Assembly: GCA_025800145.1 (NCBI GenBank)
Contig: JAOXSH010000049.1
Location: forward strand, 1 to 42,152
Origin: Cohaesibacter sp.
GTDB lineage: Bacteria; Pseudomonadota; Alphaproteobacteria; Rhizobiales; Cohaesibacteraceae
Reading direction: 5' to 3'
Length of the DNA stretch: 42,152 nucleotides
In this document: piece after piece, positions 36,866-42,152 of the stretch
Numbering within the stretch: position 1 is the stretch's first letter
How the letters are laid out: each line of letters opens with the position of its first letter
Notes under the pieces: model-generated
The model's input: the letters and a program-made list of their open reading frames with translations, nothing else
Database searches by the model: none
Told to the model about the DNA's origin: nothing
Translations under genes and position numbers: made by a program

Positions 36866-37519
36866 ATGAGCATCGCTATCATTGATTATGGGTCGGGCAA
36901 TCTCTGTTCGGCTGCCAAAGCGTTTGAGCGTGCCGCCGATATGGTTGGCCTGAATGCTCCAGTAAAGGTAACCTCTGATCCCGATGATGTGAAAAAGGCC
37001 CATCACCTTGTCTTGCCCGGCGTGGGGGCCTTTGCCGATTGCCGTAAAGGCCTTGCAGCCGTTAACGGAATGACCGAGGCCTTGTATGAAGCTGTGTTAC
37101 AGCAGGGAAAGCCCTTTTTCGGCATCTGCGTTGGCATGCAATTGCTTGCAAGTCATGGCCTTGAACATGGTTTAACCGATGGTCTGGACTGGATTTCAGG
37201 TGATGTTGTGGCCATGAAGCCGCAAGATACAAGCCTGAAAATCCCCCATATGGGCTGGAATACCATTGCCCAAACCCATGATCACCCGGTTTTGGATGGT
37301 ATCCCAACAGGCCCCGATGGCCTGCATGCCTATTTTGTGCATTCTTTCCATTTTCTGCCCAAAGATCCAGCGCATATTCTTGCCACTTGCGACTATGGAC
37401 AAACGGTTACCGCCATGGTGGGCCGTGACAATATCATCGGCACCCAGTTTCACCCGGAAAAAAGCCAAAAGCTGGGTTTGGCCCTGATTTCCAACTTCTT
37501 GAAATGGACTCCGTCATGA
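36866..37519 (+). CDS. hisH: Imidazole glycerol phosphate synthase, glutaminase subunit
   Basis: The 217-residue class I glutamine amidotransferase has catalytic Cys88 in [11 protein letters not shown] and the His-Glu pair in [10 protein letters not shown] near the C-terminus. [10 protein letters not shown] is the oxyanion-side segment. It supplies ammonia to HisF. The stop overlaps hisA (ATGA). Confidence 0.96.
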   Translation: MSIAIIDYGSGNLCSAAKAFERAADMVGLNAPVKVTSDPDDVKKAHHLVLPGVGAFADCRKGLAAVNGMTEALYEAVLQQGKPFFGICVGMQLLASHGLEHGLTDGLDWISGDVVAMKPQDTSLKIPHMGWNTIAQTHDHPVLDGIPTGPDGLHAYFVHSFHFLPKDPAHILATCDYGQTVTAMVGRDNIIGTQFHPEKSQKLGLALISNFLKWTPS

Positions 37520-38283
37520 TTCTTTTTCCTGCAATCGATCTTAAAGATGGTCAATGTGTGCGTCTGAAACTGGGCGATATGGATCAGGCAACAGTCTTTA
37601 ATACAGATCCGGGCGATCAGGCCAAACAATTTCAGGATCAGGGCTTCGAATGGCTTCATGTGGTCGATCTGAACGGCGCTTTTGCCGGAAAATCAGAAAA
37701 TACCAAAGCCGTTGAAGCCATTCTTGCCAATACCACAAATCCGGTTCAACTGGGTGGCGGCATTCGCGATCTGGATGGCATTGCCCATTGGCTTGACAAA
37801 GGCATTGCCCGCGTCATTCTGGGCACAATCGCCGTGCGTGACCCTGATTTGGTCAAGGAAGCCTGCAAAACATTCCCCGGTCGCATTGCCGTTGGCATTG
37901 ATGCCAAAGGTGGCAAAGTCGCGGTTGAAGGCTGGGCCGAAACCTCAGAGCTTTCTGTTATTGATCTGGCCAAACAATTTGAAGATGCGGGCGTTGCTGC
38001 CATTATCTATACAGATATTGATCGCGATGGCATCCTGACCGGTTTGAACATTGACAGCACATTGGAACTGGCCCGCGCCGTATCCATCCCCGTCATTGCC
38101 TCTGGTGGATTGGCCTCCATTGACGATGTGAAACGCTTGGCAGAAGAGGATTGTGCCATTCTGGAAGGAGCCATTTCCGGCCGCGCTCTCTATGACGGGC
38201 GTCTGGATCCTGATGAGGCTCTGGCCATTAGCAAACAGGCCCAGACAGCCAAACAAACCGGCAAGGAAAACAGCAATGCTTAA
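37516..38283 (+). CDS. hisA: ProFAR isomerase HisA
   Basis: The 255-residue TIM barrel isomerises the ProFAR intermediate. [14 protein letters not shown] has Asp8; [27 protein letters not shown] and [23 protein letters not shown] are phosphate- and catalysis-related. ATG at 37516 overlaps the hisH stop; an in-frame ATG four codons upstream is not needed. The 3' end overlaps hisF by 8 bases. Confidence 0.96.
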   Translation: MILFPAIDLKDGQCVRLKLGDMDQATVFNTDPGDQAKQFQDQGFEWLHVVDLNGAFAGKSENTKAVEAILANTTNPVQLGGGIRDLDGIAHWLDKGIARVILGTIAVRDPDLVKEACKTFPGRIAVGIDAKGGKVAVEGWAETSELSVIDLAKQFEDAGVAAIIYTDIDRDGILTGLNIDSTLELARAVSIPVIASGGLASIDDVKRLAEEDCAILEGAISGRALYDGRLDPDEALAISKQAQTAKQTGKENSNA

Positions 38284-39058
38284 AGCCCGTGTGATTCCCT
38301 GTTTGGATGTCAAAGATGGCCGTGTCGTCAAAGGCGTCAATTTTGTTGATCTCAAAGATGCAGGCGATCCGGTAGAATGTGCCAAGGCCTATGACGCTGC
38401 CGGAGCCGATGAGCTGTGTTTTTTGGATATCACAGCAAGCCATGAAAATCGCGACACCATTTTCGATGTTGTGCGCCGCACCGCAGAAGAATGCTTCATG
38501 CCGGTTACCGTCGGTGGCGGGGTCAGAAAGACGGACAACATCCGTGATTTGCTCAAAGCAGGCGCTGACAAGGTCTCAATCAACACAGCCGCCGTGACAA
38601 ACCGCGACTTTATCCGCGAAGCAGCAGAAAAATTTGGCTCTCAATGCATCGTTGCCTCGGTTGATGCAAAACGGGTCTCCGGCAAAGGAGAGGCCCCGAA
38701 ATGGGAAATTTTCACCCATGGAGGCCGCACACCAACGGGCATTGATGCCATTGAATATGCCCAAGAAGTGGTGGATCTGGGAGCAGGAGAAATCCTGCTG
38801 ACATCCATGGACCGTGATGGCACCAAAATTGGTTTCGATATCGAGCTGACCCGCAAAATTGCTGATATGGTTTCGGTGCCGGTCATTGCTTCTGGCGGTG
38901 TCGGCACACTGGATCATCTGGTCGAAGGCGTGCGCGATGGTCATGCAACAGCTGTTCTGGCTGCCTCTATTTTCCACTTTGGGGAATTTTCCATTGGGGA
39001 AGCGAAACAACATATGGTTGATGCTGGCATTCCCATGCGTCTGGATGCAACGCGATAG
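38276..39058 (+). CDS. hisF: Imidazole glycerol phosphate synthase, cyclase subunit
   Basis: The 260-residue TIM barrel has [19 protein letters not shown] with Asp11, [46 protein letters not shown] with the second catalytic Asp, and [13 protein letters not shown]. With HisH it makes imidazole glycerol phosphate and AICAR. ATG at 38276 lies within the end of hisA. Confidence 0.97.
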   Translation: MLKARVIPCLDVKDGRVVKGVNFVDLKDAGDPVECAKAYDAAGADELCFLDITASHENRDTIFDVVRRTAEECFMPVTVGGGVRKTDNIRDLLKAGADKVSINTAAVTNRDFIREAAEKFGSQCIVASVDAKRVSGKGEAPKWEIFTHGGRTPTGIDAIEYAQEVVDLGAGEILLTSMDRDGTKIGFDIELTRKIADMVSVPVIASGGVGTLDHLVEGVRDGHATAVLAASIFHFGEFSIGEAKQHMVDAGIPMRLDATR

Positions 39059-39082
39059 AGAAAAAGCGAAAGAATAGTGCGA

Positions 39083-39406
39083 ATGTCGAATTTCACCTTA
39101 AGCGATCTGGAGTCCATTATTGCAGCGCGCGCTGAAAGTCAGGACGAGATGTCCTATACCCGAAAACTGATGGGCAAGGGCATTGGCAAATGCGCGCAAA
39201 AGCTGGGGGAAGAAGCCGTTGAGACGGTGATTGCAGCCATGCAAGACAACAAGGCTGAAATCACCACCGAGACCGCTGATTTGTTATATCATTTGCTCGT
39301 TGTCTTAAAGATGAGCAATGTCCCCTTATCAGATGTCATGGATGAACTGGCGCGCCGGACGGCTCAGACCGGTTTGCAAGAAAAGGCGTCTCGTCCAGCG
39401 GACTAG
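39083..39406 (+). CDS. hisE: Phosphoribosyl-ATP pyrophosphatase
   Basis: The 107-residue all-helical protein has [31 protein letters not shown] and [13 protein letters not shown], the MazG-like metal-binding pattern of HisE. It hydrolyses phosphoribosyl-ATP to phosphoribosyl-AMP. A GTG two codons upstream is an alternative start. hisI and hisG are not in the window. Confidence 0.94.
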   Translation: MSNFTLSDLESIIAARAESQDEMSYTRKLMGKGIGKCAQKLGEEAVETVIAAMQDNKAEITTETADLLYHLLVVLKMSNVPLSDVMDELARRTAQTGLQEKASRPAD

Positions 39407-39492
39407 ACTATATTTGGCTTGTTGGTTTGAGATCAATCAAACCAAACAGCGCCAGATGCCTTAAGCTGTGATGGACAGCATGGGGGAAAGGA

Positions 39493-40446
39493 ATGGAACA
39501 GCAGGCAATCAGGCAATTGTCTCCATACCGCGCCTTTACAAAGGAAGAATGGGCCATATTGCGTGCCGATACGCCCATGACGCTGGAAAAGGACGATCTG
39601 GAGCGGCTGCAAAGCTTGAATGATCCCCTCTCCCTGACAGAGGTGGAAGAAATTTATCTGCCCCTCTCGCGCTTATTGAGCTTCTATGTCGAATTTTCCA
39701 AAGGTCTGAACCGCGCAACCCAGCGCTTTTTGGGCACCAACGAGCCCAAAACACCTTTCATCATTGGTGTGGCAGGCTCGGTCTCCGTTGGAAAATCTAC
39801 CACAGCCCGCTTGTTGCAAGCTTTGCTGTCACGCTGGCCTGCCAGCCCCAAGGTGGATCTGGTCACGACTGATGGCTTTCTCTATCCCAATGCAGTGTTG
39901 GAAGAAGAAGGCCTGATGCGTCGCAAGGGCTTCCCTGAAAGCTATGACCGGGCGACCTTGCTGCAATTTCTGACCGACATAAAAGCAGGCAAGCGTAATG
40001 TCCGCGCCCCCATTTACAGTCATTTCTATTATGACGTGCTGCCCGATGAAGGGATGACCATTGATCAGCCCGATATTCTCATTCTGGAAGGCTTGAACGT
40101 CCTGCAAACGGGCATCTTGCCCAAAGACGGCAAGGAAATTCCCTTTGTCTCAGATTTCTTTGACTTTTCCGTCTATATAGATGCCGATGAGGATATCTTG
40201 CATCGCTGGTATATGGAACGCTTCATGCGCCTACGCGAAACCGCCTTTCGCGATCCCGGATCCTATTTTCATCGCTATTCGATGATTGAAGAAGATGAAG
40301 CCAGAACCATTGCCAATGATCTTTGGACATCCATCAATCTTGTCAATTTGCACGAAAATATCTTTCCCACCCGCCCCAGAGCCGATCTGGTCCTGCGAAA
40401 AAACGAAAGCCATGAGATCAAAACGGTAATGCTGCGCAAATTGTAA
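39493..40446 (+). CDS. coaA: Pantothenate kinase (type I)
   Basis: The 317-residue P-loop kinase starts CoA synthesis. [15 protein letters not shown] is the usual N-terminus; [12 protein letters not shown] at 92-103 is the Walker A loop. [52 protein letters not shown] and [19 protein letters not shown] follow. Usual length. It ends the his-coaA group, with a terminator just behind. Confidence 0.97.
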   Translation: MEQQAIRQLSPYRAFTKEEWAILRADTPMTLEKDDLERLQSLNDPLSLTEVEEIYLPLSRLLSFYVEFSKGLNRATQRFLGTNEPKTPFIIGVAGSVSVGKSTTARLLQALLSRWPASPKVDLVTTDGFLYPNAVLEEEGLMRRKGFPESYDRATLLQFLTDIKAGKRNVRAPIYSHFYYDVLPDEGMTIDQPDILILEGLNVLQTGILPKDGKEIPFVSDFFDFSVYIDADEDILHRWYMERFMRLRETAFRDPGSYFHRYSMIEEDEARTIANDLWTSINLVNLHENIFPTRPRADLVLRKNESHEIKTVMLRKL

Positions 40447-40467
40447 CAATAGTGAAATGATGCATAA

Positions 40468-40491
40468 AAAAGGCGGCTTATGCCGCCTTTT
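40468..40491. terminator. Intrinsic terminator after coaA
   Basis: Perfect arms AAAAGGCGGC and GCCGCCTTTT flank a TTAT loop. It marks the border of the core operon. Confidence 0.92.
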
Positions 40492-40512
40492 GACAAGAGT
40501 ATTTTGCTTTTA

Positions 40513-40732
40513 ATACCAACGGCATAAAAGATTGAACCATAGGATGCTTTGAAATGGTTTACTGGCAAGGCGTCGGCTCGATCGGACAATACCGGGGCAT
40601 TTTCTTTTTTGATGCGAACCTTTTGCATTGACTTGTCAAGACAATTCAATGAGGCACGCCCTAGAAAGACAACGCAGTCCAGAAGGCCCAGAAAATCCGG
40701 TCATATGGGTCATTATTTCTACTCGTTGGTCT
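40513..40732. mobile_element. MITE-like palindromic element, copy 2 (inverted)
   Basis: The left end ATACCAACGGCATAAAAGAT and a diverged right end ACTCGTTGGTCT bound about 220 bases. These align, in reverse orientation, to copy 1 at 14111-14339, sharing for example GATGCGAACCTTTTGCATTG, CCGGTCATATGGG and GAGGCACGCCCTAGAAAGA (copy 1 in reverse with a few changes). The central dyad CATTGACTTG/CAATTCAATG has one mismatch. It has no gene. On the minus strand it directly follows the broken dgt and supplies its stop codon. Confidence 0.75.
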
Positions 40733-41250
40733 TAAATCATTCACTTTACTAAATGCCACGGGATATTTGAGTACGCCTAACAAAGTGCGGCGGCAAAGAT
40801 TGGCTCCAGCACTTTTTGAGAAGCTTTCGAGCTTGGAAAGAATTCTGAGTGTTTGTCCATTGCCTTCAAAGCCGCCATGATCCCTCATACAGTAGTTCAA
40901 CGCGACTTCGCCGCCATGACCAAAAGGGGGGTGGCCAAGATCGTGAGTACAACCAACAGCTTGAACCAGGGCTCTATCAGGAAGGATGTCGCACACTTCG
41001 TGTCCTTCATAATCCTTTGCGATTTGCTTGACCAAGCCTCCTGCGATTTGAGCAACTTCCAAAGAATGTGTTAAGCGGGTACGGTAAAAGTCGCTATCGC
41101 CAAGGTTTAGAATTTGGGTCTTCCCTTGTAGGCGACGGAAAGAGGCCGAATGAATGACTCTGGCATAATCCTGGCATAATCTATGTCACCTGCTTCACGA
41201 GCGTCTTCAGATTGGGCTTTCCAGTTCTCTCTTCTATCAAGCCAAGTCAT
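40733..41250 (-). pseudogene. dgt: dGTPase (dgt), broken: frameshift by 11-base duplication and 3' loss
   Basis: ATG at 41250 overlaps the hsdS stop (ATGA). The frame reads MTWLDRRENWKAQSEDAREAG, then meets an 11-base tandem duplication at 41160-41181, shifts, and stops. Removing one copy restores a continuous frame: [80 protein letters not shown] and [16 protein letters not shown]. These are the HD-domain motifs of dGTPase (metal ligands in THS and HDLGHPP). Homology ends there, where the repeat element begins, after about 165 of an expected 400 or more residues. dGTPases split dGTP to deoxyguanosine and triphosphate, and some protect cells from phage by depleting dGTP. Clearly non-functional here. 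Confidence 0.9.
41160..41181. repeat. 11-base perfect tandem duplication in dgt
   Basis: CTGGCATAATC at 41160-41170 is repeated exactly at 41171-41181. Eleven is not a multiple of three, so it shifts the dgt frame. Deleting one copy gives an intact [13 protein letters not shown]. Confidence 0.95.
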
Positions 41251-41873
41251 GCCGCTTCCTCCTCATCGATTTTGACGCGGCGTTTGCCGGTGAGCAGTTG
41301 TTGCATCAGCGCTTTCTTCTGCGCTTCGCTGTTGGCAATTAGCTTCTCTGTTGCCTCAATAGCCTGATCCCAAGTGGAAAGAATACTTGCTATCCGCTTC
41401 TGTTCTGCAAATGAGGGAACTGTAACGGGAATTTTTATGAGATCTTTTTGTCCGATGTTGGCACGAACCGCTCCCTGTCCTCGTCGAATAAGTTCTCTGC
41501 GCATTTTATTTGACTGAAAGAAGTATGCGCAAAAATATTCATCCAATTGCTTGGTTTTCGGTCTAGCTCTAATCACAAATCCACCGAATACCGCTTCAGT
41601 TGAATCTAAGTAAACTGAGGACATTGCTATTTCATCGAATGTCTCAGATGCCCTATTGAACAGAACATCACCATATTCGACGCCATACTCTTTTTTTTGC
41701 TTCTCGGTGACCTGCATCTTTCCGCGAATTGAACGCGCAACAATTACATCAGATCCAAATACATCCATTACATTGATGAAGGGGATGCCTGAACCGTAAG
41801 CTGATTTATCGGCATTGACGCCATTTTTGAATTCAAACAAATCGCCAAGTTTGTAACTAGTCCAATTGTTCAT
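41247..41873 (-). CDS. hsdS: Type I restriction-modification specificity subunit, single recognition domain
   Basis: The 208-residue protein has one target-recognition domain (WTSYKLGDLFEFKNGVNADKS through IGQKDLIKIPVTVPSFAEQ). One conserved helical spacer follows (KRIASILSTWDQAIEATEKLIANSEAQKKALMQQLLTGKRRV). Ordinary HsdS has two such halves in about 400 residues. A half-size protein can work as a dimer on a symmetric site, or it may be a remnant. The start overlaps the rhuM stop and the stop overlaps the dgt start, both as ATGA. It would direct an HsdM methylase and HsdR nuclease encoded outside the window. Confidence 0.88.
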   Translation of the reverse strand: MNNWTSYKLGDLFEFKNGVNADKSAYGSGIPFINVMDVFGSDVIVARSIRGKMQVTEKQKKEYGVEYGDVLFNRASETFDEIAMSSVYLDSTEAVFGGFVIRARPKTKQLDEYFCAYFFQSNKMRRELIRRGQGAVRANIGQKDLIKIPVTVPSFAEQKRIASILSTWDQAIEATEKLIANSEAQKKALMQQLLTGKRRVKIDEEEAA

Positions 41874-42152
41874 TTGATGCCCCCATCTTTGTCCTCAAGC
41901 TCTTTTGCAATATGCTCAAGGGCTTCGATATCTTCTGCGTCGGCGGCGATGGCTTCGGCTTCTTTTCGCCTCTGGTCAAACTGATCATAGCGCTCAGCTG
42001 CCAGCTTTTGCGCGACCTTCATTTGCAGTTTTCCCGCATGGGTCAGCACGTCACGCTCATTGAAAGAGAGGAATGAATCAAGCTTGTCCGCCCACTGCGC
42101 CATTGTGACGGGCGCGCGGCGTTTTGCCTGATCCTCGGCATAGTCCAGATAC
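41870..42152 (-). CDS. rhuM: RhuM family protein, C-terminal part
   Basis: The frame stays open to the right edge, upstream of the ATG at 42103 (YLDYAEDQAKRRAPVT-MAQWADKLDSFL), so the gene starts outside the window. The segment MAQWADKLDSFLSFNERDVLTHAGKLQMKVAQKLAAERYDQF and the coiled-coil, acidic tail match the C-terminus of RhuM proteins. These are named from a Salmonella pathogenicity island and are often found in type I restriction loci. The biochemical role is unknown. The stop overlaps the hsdS start. Confidence 0.8.
   Translation of the reverse strand, partial: YLDYAEDQAKRRAPVTMAQWADKLDSFLSFNERDVLTHAGKLQMKVAQKLAAERYDQFDQRRKEAEAIAADAEDIEALEHIAKELEDKDGGIK

Noticed and set aside
40275..40649. 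Minus-strand open frame across the coaA end and the repeat element
   Set aside because: It overlaps coaA and its terminator and ends in the element; the translation has no coding character and copy 1 of the element has no matching frame.
40733..41250. Programmed frameshift rather than mutation in dgt
   Set aside because: The shift is caused by an exact 11-base duplication, not a slippery run, and the gene also lacks its 3' part, so a pseudogene is the simpler reading.

Overview
The window is chromosomal DNA from an alphaproteobacterium, most likely of the order Hyphomicrobiales (Rhizobiales) or a close relative. The evidence is gene order: hisB-DUF2628-hisH-hisA-hisF-hisE-coaA, an hslV/hslU pair beside it, fxsA/Tim44-like/mltA/smr/xre, ppsR-maf-aroE-coaE-dnaQ facing secB, and holA/parB-parA-rsmG-mnmG-mnmE-rho-hemJ-hemE. 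Intergenic palindromes resembling those common in rhizobial genomes agree with this. Base composition is moderate, lower than in most rhizobia. No tRNA, rRNA or CRISPR was seen.

Layout. 1-9 kb: the end of a saccharopine dehydrogenase-like gene, small DUF1223 and DUF1761 genes, an Lrp-type regulator divergent from ornithine cyclodeaminase, a Rieske protein, acetyl-CoA synthetase, a cyclic-nucleotide-binding protein, a CenR-like response regulator, an L,D-transpeptidase-like protein and yggS. 9.5-14 kb: leuS-lptE-holA. 13.9-14.4 kb: a 515-base gap full of palindromic repeats. 14.4-23.6 kb: the leftward origin-side block parB, parA, rsmG, mnmG, mnmE, rho, hemJ, hemE. 23.6-24.1 kb: a 486-base gap between hemE and ppsR, proposed here as the chromosomal origin. 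24.1-28 kb: the rightward block ppsR, maf, aroE, coaE, dnaQ. 28-32.4 kb: secB, fxsA and the Tim44-like/mltA/smr/xre group. 32.4-35.4 kb: hslV and hslU with a membrane-protein gene between them. 35.7-40.4 kb: the histidine genes and coaA. 40.5-42.15 kb: a repeat element followed by the end of a type I restriction-modification operon (rhuM, a half-size hsdS and a broken dgt).

How it fits together. The region looks like the origin and centromere of the chromosome. ParA and ParB are encoded here, and four parS-type sites lie between mnmG and mnmE. A fifth parS lies inside rsmG and a degenerate one lies before hemJ. The proposed origin carries an exact TTAA-N7-TTAA CtrA box. Several parS variants contain GANTC, the CcrM methylation site. 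A 17-base arrangement of three GANTC sites occurs before both mnmE and dnaQ. This suggests cell-cycle control layered on segregation and replication genes.

The most unusual accessory feature is at the right end. A dGTPase gene was coupled by an ATGA overlap to hsdS in a restriction operon. It was then broken by an exact 11-base tandem duplication and cut short by a roughly 220-base palindromic repeat element. A second copy of that element sits beside parB.
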